NCBI GenBank assembly: GCA_023262195.1
Contig: JALRDM010000323.1
Span: 1-7,440, forward strand
Direction: 5' to 3'
Length of the DNA: 7,440 nucleotides
Source: Salibacteraceae bacterium
GTDB lineage: Bacteria > Bacteroidota > Bacteroidia > Flavobacteriales_G > Salibacteraceae
Part shown: positions 1 through 7,144 of the stretch, piece after piece
Layout of the letters: every line of letters begins with the position of its first letter
Numbering within the stretch: position 1 is the first letter of the stretch
The notes under the pieces: generated by a model
What the model saw: only the letters and a program-made list of their open reading frames with translations
Databases searched by the model: none
Told to the model about the DNA's origin: nothing
Program-made: the position numbers and the translations under genes

Positions 1-1101
1 GAACGGCTGAAATCACAACTGCTTGAAGAAGAAAAGTTGGTCGATTTGGTAGCAGGTCCGGATGCCTACCGTGATTTACCAAATCTTGTTTCTGAAGTTG
101 AGTCAGGTCAAAAGGCTGTCAATGTGCTCTTGTCTCGAGACGAAACTTATGCTGAAATAAGCCCTGTAAGGCTTGATACAAATGGGGTTAGCGCATTCAT
201 TTCAATTACCAGAGGTTGTGACAATATGTGCAGCTTTTGTGTAGTTCCTTTTACGCGCGGGAGAGAGCGGAGTAGAGATGCAAAATCTATTGTTAGCGAA
301 GCACAAGACCTCTTTGACAGAGGCTATCGAGAGGTTACCTTACTGGGACAAAACGTAGATAGCTATCGATGGAATATCACTAAGAAAGGCGAAATTATTG
401 ATGAGAACGATTTGGTAGTCAACTTCGCTCAATTGCTGCGAATGGTAGCAGAGGTCAATCCATTGCTGAGGGTTCGTTTTTCTACATCCCATCCAAAAGA
501 CATGACCGATGAAGTGTTGGAAGTGATGGCTGCACATGAGAATATATGCGAATACATACACTTACCCGTACAAAGCGGCAATAGCGAGGTTCTGAAAAAA
601 ATGAATCGTGGATATACACGCGAATGGTATCTCGACCGTATTGCATCCATTCGCAGGCACATGCCAGCGTGCGGTATTAGCACAGATATTATATCTGGTT
701 TTTGTGGAGAAACCGAAGAGCAACATGCAGAAACTTTATCCTTAATGAAGGAGGTAAAATATGACTTTGCATACATGTTTTATTACAGTGAAAGACCAAA
801 AACTCTAGCCGCTCGTAAATACAGTGACGATGTAAGTGTAGAAGAAAAGAAACGAAGGCTTTCAGACGTAATTGAATTACAAACCGAGCATTCATTGGAA
901 AGCAATAAGAAGCAGGTGGGGAAAGTTCAGCGAGTCTTGATCGAAGGTAATTCCAAGCGATCTGACGAACAATTGTGCGGCCGAAACACACAAAACGTCA
1001 TGTGCGTGTTTCCGAAGAAAGACAAGAAAAAAGGAGAGTACGTTGATGTCCTAATTACGAGCTGCACCTCCGCTACGCTAATCGGAGAAATTGTAGAATA
1101 A
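1..1101 (+). CDS. miaB: MiaB, tRNA-2-methylthio-N6-isopentenyladenosine synthase (5' end missing)
   Basis: This is a radical-SAM methylthiotransferase that adds a 2-methylthio group to i6A37 of tRNAs reading UNN codons. The frame is open from base 1, so the gene starts before the window; 366 residues remain. The N-terminal UPF0004 domain, with the three cysteines for the second iron-sulfur cluster, is largely lost: the fragment opens with E-R-L-K, which in MiaB normally follows the third of those cysteines. The radical-SAM C-x3-C-x2-C motif is intact (fragment residues 73, 77 and 80, bases 217-240), followed by T-R-G-R-E-R-S-R. The family motifs H-P-K-D, V-Q-S-G-N and [13 protein letters not shown] are present, and the last ~65 residues form a TRAM RNA-binding domain. 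These motifs favour MiaB over the related RimO and MtaB. The stop TAA lies one base before the next start codon, so the gene probably leads the downstream operon or is co-transcribed with it. A TTG at 37 is internal, not the start. Confidence 0.96.
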   Translation, partial: ERLKSQLLEEEKLVDLVAGPDAYRDLPNLVSEVESGQKAVNVLLSRDETYAEISPVRLDTNGVSAFISITRGCDNMCSFCVVPFTRGRERSRDAKSIVSEAQDLFDRGYREVTLLGQNVDSYRWNITKKGEIIDENDLVVNFAQLLRMVAEVNPLLRVRFSTSHPKDMTDEVLEVMAAHENICEYIHLPVQSGNSEVLKKMNRGYTREWYLDRIASIRRHMPACGISTDIISGFCGETEEQHAETLSLMKEVKYDFAYMFYYSERPKTLAARKYSDDVSVEEKKRRLSDVIELQTEHSLESNKKQVGKVQRVLIEGNSKRSDEQLCGRNTQNVMCVFPKKDKKKGEYVDVLITSCTSATLIGEIVE

Positions 1102-1102
1102 T

Positions 1103-2335
1103 ATGATCATACAGCAAGCAAAGCAGCGATTTGGAATTATTGGGGTAAGCACCTCTTTGGATAGAGCTATAGAAACTGCACTTCGGGTTTCTCCAACAGA
1201 CTTATCGGTGCTCATCACTGGAGAAAGCGGCACTGGCAAGGAAAACATGCCACAGATCATCCACCACAATAGCACCCGCAAACACAGTGGATATATTGCA
1301 GTGAACTGTGGAGCTATACCTGAAGGAACAATTGATTCGGAATTATTTGGCCATGAAAAAGGCTCCTTTACAGGAGCACATGATACTCGCAAGGGATACT
1401 TTGAAGTGGCAGATGGCGGAACAATATTTTTGGATGAAGTGGCAGAGCTTCCTGTATCCACCCAAGTAAGGCTACTTCGTGTTTTAGAAACTGGGGAGTT
1501 CATGAAAGTTGGGTCAAGCAAAACCCAAAAAACCGATGTTAGAATTGTAGCGGCTACAAATGTGGATATACCCGAGGCGATTCGAAAAGGAAAGTTTAGA
1601 GAGGACTTATATTATCGGCTAAATACTGTTCCAATTCATATACCTGCCCTACGTGAGCGAAGAGAGGATATCCACTTGCTCTTCAGAAAATTCGCTTCTG
1701 ATTTCGGTGAAAAATATCGAATGCCTGGAGTGCGCCTCACACCCGATGCGGTTAGAATGCTCGAAGACTATCGCTGGCCAGGAAACATACGGCAATTGAA
1801 AAATATTACGGAGCAGCTATCCGTCATAGAAAGTGAAAGGGAAATCAATGCTGAAATTCTCGTGCGATACCTTCCTGATTATCAAGCTAGCAAAGTTCCT
1901 GCGATTTACACTTCAGAATCGTCCGCTGACATGTCTGAAAGGGAGATCTTATATAAGGTTCTTTTCGATATGAAAAGCGAGGTAGATGGTTTGAAGAATC
2001 TAGTGATGCAAATATTAAAGGAAGGCTCAGAAAGCATTGACACTTCTGATCTACAGAAGGTGTATGCTGCACCTGCCACACCGGTTCCTGTGCCAGCAAA
2101 ATACAACGCAGCCCCTCAAGAATATCACGTACACCGAGCACAGTCTTACCACCCAGACATCATTGACGAGGAGCCAGAAGAAGTGGAAGAATCGCTTTCC
2201 ATCGAAGAAAAGGAGAAAGAACTCATCAAAAAAGCATTAGAAAAATACAAAGGCCGAAGAAAAAATGCGGCTGCAGAACTTGGCATTTCTGAACGAACGC
2301 TTTACAGAAAAATTAAAGAATACGAATTGAATTGA
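1103..2335 (+). CDS. Sigma-54-dependent transcriptional activator without a sensor domain (AAA+ plus Fis-type HTH)
   Basis: This is a 410-residue bacterial enhancer-binding protein, expected to use ATP hydrolysis to remodel sigma-54 RNA polymerase at -24/-12 promoters. The AAA+ domain starts almost at residue 1. Walker A is G-E-S-G-T-G-K-E (40-47). The sigma-54 contact loop is G-S-F-T-G-A (87-92), a common variant of GAFTGA. Walker B is G-G-T-I-F-L-D-E (105-112). The F-R-E-D-L-Y-Y-R-L stretch (165-173) carries the candidate arginine fingers R166 and R172, and sensor II is W-P-G-N-I-R-Q-L (225-232). A linker of about 120 residues follows, with a possible short coiled coil and Pro/Ala-rich and acidic stretches, then a Fis-type helix-turn-helix at 371-410. 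There is no receiver, GAF or PAS domain in front, so how its activity is controlled cannot be read from the sequence. ATG at 1103 is one base after the miaB stop, and the TGA overlaps the lptE ATG by one base. Its targets are unknown. Confidence 0.93.
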   Translation: MIIQQAKQRFGIIGVSTSLDRAIETALRVSPTDLSVLITGESGTGKENMPQIIHHNSTRKHSGYIAVNCGAIPEGTIDSELFGHEKGSFTGAHDTRKGYFEVADGGTIFLDEVAELPVSTQVRLLRVLETGEFMKVGSSKTQKTDVRIVAATNVDIPEAIRKGKFREDLYYRLNTVPIHIPALRERREDIHLLFRKFASDFGEKYRMPGVRLTPDAVRMLEDYRWPGNIRQLKNITEQLSVIESEREINAEILVRYLPDYQASKVPAIYTSESSADMSEREILYKVLFDMKSEVDGLKNLVMQILKEGSESIDTSDLQKVYAAPATPVPVPAKYNAAPQEYHVHRAQSYHPDIIDEEPEEVEESLSIEEKEKELIKKALEKYKGRRKNAAAELGISERTLYRKIKEYELN

Positions 2336-2838
2336 TGCGTACACGTTTGGTCATTCTGATCTCGGTTTGTTTAATGGGCTTGCAATCGTGCAAGGTGAAT
2401 TATTCGTTCACAGGCGCAAGTGTCACCCCTGGAGTCAATACTATTTCAATACAGACGTTTCCAAGTTACGCTCCTCAAGGACCACCAACCTTGAGCCAAG
2501 TATTCAGCGAAACCTTAAAAGACATATTCTTGACCCAAACCAACCTCACGCTTGTCAAGGACAATGGTGATCTTATGATGGAGGGAGAGATTACTGGGTA
2601 TCAAGTTCAAAGTGAAGCAATAAGTGACGACCGGGCCACAACGAACAAACTCACCATTACCGTGAAGGTACGGTATGCGGATACCAAGGATGATTCAAAA
2701 AGCTTTGAGCAGACATTTTCAAATTTTGCGCAGTTTGATGCGAATCAACAATTAAGCGCTGTAGAAGATCAATTGATCGAGGAAATCAACGAACAGTTAA
2801 CTCAAGATATTTTCAACAAAGCACTTGGAAGTTGGTAA
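2335..2838 (+). CDS. lptE: LptE-family LPS-assembly lipoprotein
   Basis: This is a 167-residue outer-membrane lipoprotein of the Bacteroidota LptE type. In the known Lpt pathway LptE plugs the LptD barrel and helps place LPS in the outer leaflet. Residues 1-19 form a lipoprotein signal peptide: basic start (R2, R4), a hydrophobic stretch, then the lipobox L-Q-S-C with Cys19 as the lipidated residue. The motif Y-S-F-T-G-A-S follows shortly after (from residue 23), and I recognise it from annotated Bacteroidota LptE proteins. The rest is a mixed alpha/beta protein ending in a helical stretch and a C-terminal G-S-W. I chose the ATG at 2335 because it forms a TGATG stop/start overlap with the regulator gene, indicating translational coupling; a TTG one codon earlier (2332) is the alternative and would add only one residue. 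The 3' end overlaps the next gene by seven bases. Identity with the enteric LptE fold is by family and synteny, not by obvious sequence similarity. Confidence 0.86.
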   Translation: MRTRLVILISVCLMGLQSCKVNYSFTGASVTPGVNTISIQTFPSYAPQGPPTLSQVFSETLKDIFLTQTNLTLVKDNGDLMMEGEITGYQVQSEAISDDRATTNKLTITVKVRYADTKDDSKSFEQTFSNFAQFDANQQLSAVEDQLIEEINEQLTQDIFNKALGSW

Positions 2839-3707
2839 ACATTTGGGACAAAATATCGACCGATATAGTACTGAATAAAGAGGAGGTAACTATTCTTGAG
2901 CAAAAAGTTCAAGCTCAACCTTACATAAGTGCTTACAGGGCAATACTTACCAAGCATTACCTTAAAAGTGGTTCGACCAAAGCTGAAGATCAAATCAAAC
3001 AAACGGCTTTGCGTGTGTCTAGCCGGTCACTCCTTCATACCTACTTATTTGATGGTGGCGAAAGCATACCCGTAATACCGGAGGTTTCCCAAGAAACAAA
3101 TGAATCAAACCAAGCCGTTCCTGAACTGAATGAACAATTGGTGGCTGCCGCGCTTGGCACAGGGTATGCCATTGACTTGATCGAGGAAAGTCTGCAAACA
3201 CAAACGAGCTCTGAAGCTGAATCAAATTCTAAACCCACTACTTCAAAAGCTGAGGTTGAGAATGTTGAAATTGAGCAGAAGGTTCCTGCTGAGGAAAAGG
3301 AAACAATTGATACCACTCAAATCATAAAGGTGCAACCAACTGAAATGAGTTTTAGTTCTTGGATGTCTGTTCTATCGGATCAACCGCTTGATGAGGCTGC
3401 AGGGGATCAAAAACAGAGCACTCCGAGTAAGATTTCAAAAGAAGTCAGCACTAGTATTGTAGATCATTTTCTTGAAAATGAAGACAGCATCGTTCCAAAA
3501 CGCGCTGAATTTTATTCTCCTTCCAAAGCCGCAAAAGCGAGTTTGGAAGACAAAGAAAATCTTGTAACAGAAACATTAGCAAGGATTTACGAAAACCAAG
3601 GGAATATAGAAAAGGCAATTTCGACCTATGAAAAACTTAGCTTGTCCAATCCTGAGAAAAGCGCTTATTTTGCCGCCCTTATTCAAAAGCTGAATAAAGA
3701 AAAATAG
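2832..3707 (+). CDS. Bacteroidota-specific protein with C-terminal TPR-like repeat, function unknown
   Basis: This 291-residue protein has no known biochemical role. Proteins of this shape sit between lptE and secG in many Bacteroidota and are usually called hypothetical or tetratricopeptide-repeat proteins (recalled from family knowledge, not searched). Residues ~13-75 form a conserved-looking helical head. A long acidic, Glu/Ser/Thr-rich low-complexity stretch (~90-165) follows, then the short motif M-S-F-S-S-W-M (172-178). The tail reads V-D-H-F-L-E-N-E, then F-Y-S-P-S-K-A-A-K-A-S-L, then a TPR-like helical pair at ~243-276 with E-T-L-A-R-I-Y-x-x-Q-G-N and K-A-I-x-x-Y-E-K-L-S. There is no signal peptide or membrane segment, so it is probably cytoplasmic. 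No ATG lies in frame near the 5' end; the TTG at 2832, overlapping the end of lptE, is the most upstream plausible start and keeps the whole head domain. The start is therefore uncertain. It ends six bases before secG. Confidence 0.8.
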   Translation: MVNIWDKISTDIVLNKEEVTILEQKVQAQPYISAYRAILTKHYLKSGSTKAEDQIKQTALRVSSRSLLHTYLFDGGESIPVIPEVSQETNESNQAVPELNEQLVAAALGTGYAIDLIEESLQTQTSSEAESNSKPTTSKAEVENVEIEQKVPAEEKETIDTTQIIKVQPTEMSFSSWMSVLSDQPLDEAAGDQKQSTPSKISKEVSTSIVDHFLENEDSIVPKRAEFYSPSKAAKASLEDKENLVTETLARIYENQGNIEKAISTYEKLSLSNPEKSAYFAALIQKLNKEK

Positions 3708-3713
3708 CATATC

Positions 3714-4037
3714 ATGATTATCATCTCAATACTCATATTTATTGTAAGCCTCTTATTAATGGGAATCGTTTTGATTCAAAACTCAAAAGGTGGTGGTTTA
3801 GCAGCAGGATTCTCTTCGTCCAATCAAATCGTAGGAGTGCAGCGCACCAACGATTTCCTAGAAAAAGGCACTTGGATCTTAGCAATTACTCTTTTGGTCT
3901 TATGTTTAGTATCTACCGCGTTTACGGGTACTACAGTTGTAGAAGAGCAAAGAAGCGATCTGGAGGGAATCATCAACAATGAAGTAATGCCATCAGCAGG
4001 ATTTGACGACAGTGGCGCACCACTGCCAGAAGAATAG
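3714..4037 (+). CDS. secG: Preprotein translocase subunit SecG
   Basis: SecG is the small inner-membrane subunit that stimulates protein transport through SecYEG. The 107-residue product has the family layout. TM1 is at residues ~1-21. The conserved cytoplasmic loop at ~22-51 reads I-Q-N-S-K-G-G-G-L-A-A-G-F and continues to the N-D-F-L-E-K-G-T-W stretch, and TM2 is at ~53-70. A 35-residue acidic tail follows TM2 and ends in P-L-P-E-E; such tails are common in Bacteroidota SecG. The ATG is six bases after the stop of the upstream gene, with no Shine-Dalgarno site, so translation is probably coupled or uses the Bacteroidota leader-independent mode. It is the last gene of the plus-strand run and is followed by a terminator. 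Confidence 0.95.
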   Translation: MIIISILIFIVSLLLMGIVLIQNSKGGGLAAGFSSSNQIVGVQRTNDFLEKGTWILAITLLVLCLVSTAFTGTTVVEEQRSDLEGIINNEVMPSAGFDDSGAPLPEE

Positions 4038-4063
4038 ATAGCCAGTATGGTTAAATAAATTTC

Positions 4064-4100
4064 AAATGTCAACTTGTCACACAGGCTGACATTTTTTTTT
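4064..4100 (+). terminator. Rho-independent terminator after secG
   Basis: An eight-base-pair stem AAATGTCA / TGACATTT (4064-4071 with 4087-4094) with a 15-base loop runs straight into nine T (4092-4100). The T-run partly serves as the 3' arm. The loop holds a second TGTCA (4075-4079) that could pair with the same TGACA arm in a shorter five-pair hairpin with a seven-base loop. It begins 26 bases after the secG stop and should end the miaB-to-secG transcript, separating it from groES-groEL. Confidence 0.8.
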
Positions 4101-4116
4101 GGTGTATGTCGATCTT

Positions 4117-4159
4117 GTCATAAAACTTCAAGATTCACGCGGGTGGCATAGATTATGAC
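4117..4159. repeat. Interrupted inverted repeat GTCATAA / TTATGAC upstream of groES
   Basis: GTCATAA (4117-4123) and its exact reverse complement TTATGAC (4153-4159) are separated by 29 bases. The spacer contains the near-palindrome CTTCAAG. The centre-to-centre distance is 36 bases, roughly 3.5 helical turns. It could be a paired operator for a regulator or a weak RNA stem, but a seven-base match in AT-rich DNA can also arise by chance. Confidence 0.35.
4144..4158 (+). promoter_or_regulatory. Weak sigma-54-like -24/-12 motif upstream of groES
   Basis: TGGCAT-N5-ATGA fits the -24 element (consensus TGGCAC) in five of six bases and has the right GG-N10 spacing, but the -12 dinucleotide is GA instead of the nearly invariant GC. 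If used, transcription would start about 28 bases before the groES ATG. It overlaps the right arm of the inverted repeat. The -12 mismatch makes it a weak candidate; it is listed because a sigma-54 activator is encoded about 2 kb upstream. Confidence 0.18.
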
Positions 4160-4197
4160 CTTGACGAGCAATCATAAAAATTAAAAACTAAATAAAA

Positions 4198-4476
4198 ATG
4201 TCAGGAGTAAACTTTAAACCAAACGAAGACCGCGTATTGGTTAAGCCAGCCGAGGCTGAAGAAAAGACAACTGGGGGAATCATCATTCCAGATACTGCTA
4301 AAGAGAAACCGCAGCAAGGAACTGTAGTTGCAGTTGGTCCAGGCAAAAAAGATGAGCCTGTTACCATAAAAGAAGGAGCTACGGTTTACTACGGAAAATA
4401 CTCTGGTACGGAAATTAACCTCGATGGAACAGATTATCTCATCATGAGATCATCTGACATTCTAGGTAGCATATAA
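4198..4476 (+). CDS. groS: Co-chaperonin GroES (Hsp10)
   Basis: GroES forms the heptameric lid of the GroEL folding chamber. The 92-residue protein has the usual length. The N-terminal strand carries the [10 protein letters not shown] signature (8-17). The mobile loop (~18-40) contains G-G-I-I-I-P (26-31), the hydrophobic segment that docks onto the GroEL apical domain. It is followed by G-T-V-V-A-V-G-P-G and the Y-G-K-Y-S-G-T-E-I motif, and it ends in the typical R-S-S-D-I-L-G. The start ATG sits after an A-rich leader without a Shine-Dalgarno site. groEL follows after 24 bases in the same direction, so the two form the classical operon. No oddities seen. Confidence 0.98.
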   Translation: MSGVNFKPNEDRVLVKPAEAEEKTTGGIIIPDTAKEKPQQGTVVAVGPGKKDEPVTIKEGATVYYGKYSGTEINLDGTDYLIMRSSDILGSI

Positions 4477-4482
4477 ATCTAA

Positions 4483-6141
<1,659 letters not shown>

Positions 6142-6161
6142 TCCCACCTCAATGATATGGT

Positions 6162-6193
6162 AAGCCCTTCATGGAAACATGAGGGGCTTTTTT
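6162..6193 (+). terminator. Rho-independent terminator of groES-groEL
   Basis: A 12-pair stem (6162-6173 with 6178-6189, a single G-T wobble) closes on a GAAA tetraloop, which is a GNRA loop, and runs into six T (6188-6193). On the opposite strand the hairpin is not followed by a T-run, so it should act mainly on the plus-strand transcript. The minus-strand Kunitz gene ends inside its T-tract. Confidence 0.93.
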
Positions 6194-6443
6194 ATTCCAA
6201 ACTCTTTGTACACTCGCAACTCTTACACTCTTCAAGTGTATCAAACGGCACATTACCACCGCATCCGCCCCATTCAAATTTCCTGCACGTTTTAAGCTCG
6301 CTATCGTAATAATATTTTGAAATCAGGGCTTCACATGGTCCAGGATCTGGTTTTACTTTACAAGGTTTGGGCAAATCACAATTATCCTTTCTACAAGATA
6401 TGACCAGCAGAAATAAGCCAACATAACATGCTGCATTTTTCAT
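6192..6443 (-). CDS. Small Kunitz/BPTI-domain lipoprotein, putative protease inhibitor
   Basis: This 83-residue protein has a lipoprotein signal peptide (residues 1-16, lipobox V-I-S-C, lipidated Cys17) followed by C-R-K-D-N. That charged start resembles the Bacteroidota lipoprotein export signal, so it may reach the cell surface (inference). Residues 28-78 match the Kunitz/BPTI fold. C28, C37, C53 and C61 have exactly the BPTI spacings for C5, C14, C30 and C38. The binding-loop core is G-P-C-E (35-38), and K-Y-Y-Y-D, F56 and W-G-G-C-G-G are present, then P-F-D-T-L-E-E-C. The residue after C37, the P1 specificity position, is Glu38, not the Lys/Arg of trypsin inhibitors. C61-C73 is one residue shorter than in BPTI, and the last cysteine is shifted or doubled (C76, C78), pairing perhaps with the extra C22. 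The gene lies 83 bases downstream of engB with no terminator visible between, and converges on groEL. It could be a secreted inhibitor or only a Kunitz-fold binding module. Confidence 0.82.
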   Translation of the reverse strand: MKNAACYVGLFLLVISCRKDNCDLPKPCKVKPDPGPCEALISKYYYDSELKTCRKFEWGGCGGNVPFDTLEECKSCECTKSLE

Positions 6444-6526
6444 CTTAAAATGACTTTATTGATTACGAAATAGAATGTATTGCCTCTATTTTAGACTCTA
6501 GAAGAGCAGATTTGGTTAGGCGTGGC

Positions 6527-7144
6527 TTAAGAAACCGGGTTAGCCTCTTTCCAGACACCCATACAATAATCAATGTAGTTGAGCACTTCCTCTTGTCCAT
6601 GTTTGCTGGATGCTGAAGTCAAGAAAAACTGTGGAGTTTCCTCCCATGTCTCAAGCAACTTCTTCTTGTATCGAGTCAGATTTTTATTCAACTCTGTACT
6701 GCTAAGCTTATCAATTTTGGTGAATACAATAGCAAATGGAATTCCATGCACCCCAAGCCATTCCATAAATTCTAAATCGATTTTTTGTGGTTCAACTCTA
6801 CAATCAACCAAAACGAATGCGCTAACCATGTTTTCGCGCTTTTCAAAGTAGTCATAGATCATTCGCATGAATGAAGCACGATCTTTTTTACTGACTTTAG
6901 CATAGCCAAATCCCGGCAAGTCTACTAAGTACCACTCATCATTTATTAAGAAGTGGTTGATCAGCTTCGTTTTTCCAGGAGAGCCGCTGGTCTTCGCCAG
7001 TCCCTTTCTATCACAAAGCATATTGGTAAGGCTGCTCTTACCCACATTAGATCGACCAATGAAGGCAAACTCGGGTTTATCCGTCTTTGGACATTGCTCT
7101 ACCTTCGATGAACTTGTTGTAAACTCTGATTTGGTTACGCGCAT
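6527..7144 (-). CDS. engB: Ribosome-biogenesis GTP-binding protein EngB (YsxC/YihA)
   Basis: EngB is a TrmE-Era-EngA-EngB-Septin family GTPase needed for late large-subunit (50S) assembly. The 205-residue product has the usual single-domain length and all G motifs: G1 G-R-S-N-V-G-K-S (30-37), G2 threonine in G-S-P-G-K-T (T59), G3 D-L-P-G-F-G (75-80), G4 T-K-I-D (142-145) and G5 T-S-A-S-S (176-180). The Y-A-K-V-S-K segment after G3 is typical of EngB. The ATG overlaps the TAA of the upstream alpha/beta hydrolase gene by one base (TAATG), which points to translational coupling within one transcript. No terminator is visible after its stop, so read-through into the Kunitz gene is possible. Confidence 0.97.
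   Translation of the reverse strand: MRVTKSEFTTSSSKVEQCPKTDKPEFAFIGRSNVGKSSLTNMLCDRKGLAKTSGSPGKTKLINHFLINDEWYLVDLPGFGYAKVSKKDRASFMRMIYDYFEKRENMVSAFVLVDCRVEPQKIDLEFMEWLGVHGIPFAIVFTKIDKLSSTELNKNLTRYKKKLLETWEETPQFFLTSASSKHGQEEVLNYIDYCMGVWKEANPVS

Larger units (their letters stand above)
4101..4197 (+). promoter_or_regulatory. groES-groEL leader and probable promoter region
   Basis: This 97-base stretch lies between the secG terminator and the groES ATG and should hold the promoter of the chaperonin operon. No CIRCE element (TTAGCACTC-N9-GAGTGCTAA) is present, and I find no convincing E. coli sigma-32 promoter or Bacteroidota TTG/TAnnTTTG pair. It contains an interrupted inverted repeat (4117-4159), a weak sigma-54-like motif (4144-4158) and a very A-rich last 25 bases without a Shine-Dalgarno site, as is usual before highly expressed Bacteroidota genes. 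The exact promoter cannot be assigned from sequence. Confidence 0.5.

Noticed and set aside
1244..1260. Apparent defect after Walker A in the sigma-54 regulator (N-M-P-Q after G-T-G-K-E)
   Set aside because: The K and E of Walker A are intact, and residues after them vary in Bacteroidota members of this family; the frame continues cleanly into the next conserved motif, so no frameshift is indicated.
1078..1521. 147-codon minus-strand open frame opposite the sigma-54 regulator
   Set aside because: The plus strand carries clear Walker A, GSFTGA and Walker B motifs here; the antisense product has no recognisable feature.
4101..4197. CIRCE element or E. coli-type sigma-32 heat-shock promoter before groES
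   Set aside because: I searched for TTAGCACTC / GAGTGCTAA and for CTTGAA with a CCCCAT-like partner at the right spacing; neither is present.
6481..6512. Possible hairpin terminator between engB and the Kunitz gene (CTCT-AGA-AGAG and surrounding CTCTA/TAGAG words)
   Set aside because: The best stem has only about four pairs and no T-run follows on the minus strand, so it is not a credible terminator.
6444..6526. A separate promoter for the Kunitz gene
   Set aside because: The 83 bases are AT-rich, but I find no acceptable TTTG / TAnnTTTG pair at the right spacing; expression by read-through from engB is equally likely.
6579..6851. 90-codon plus-strand open frame opposite engB
   Set aside because: It is the antisense of a fully conserved GTPase gene and has no domain.
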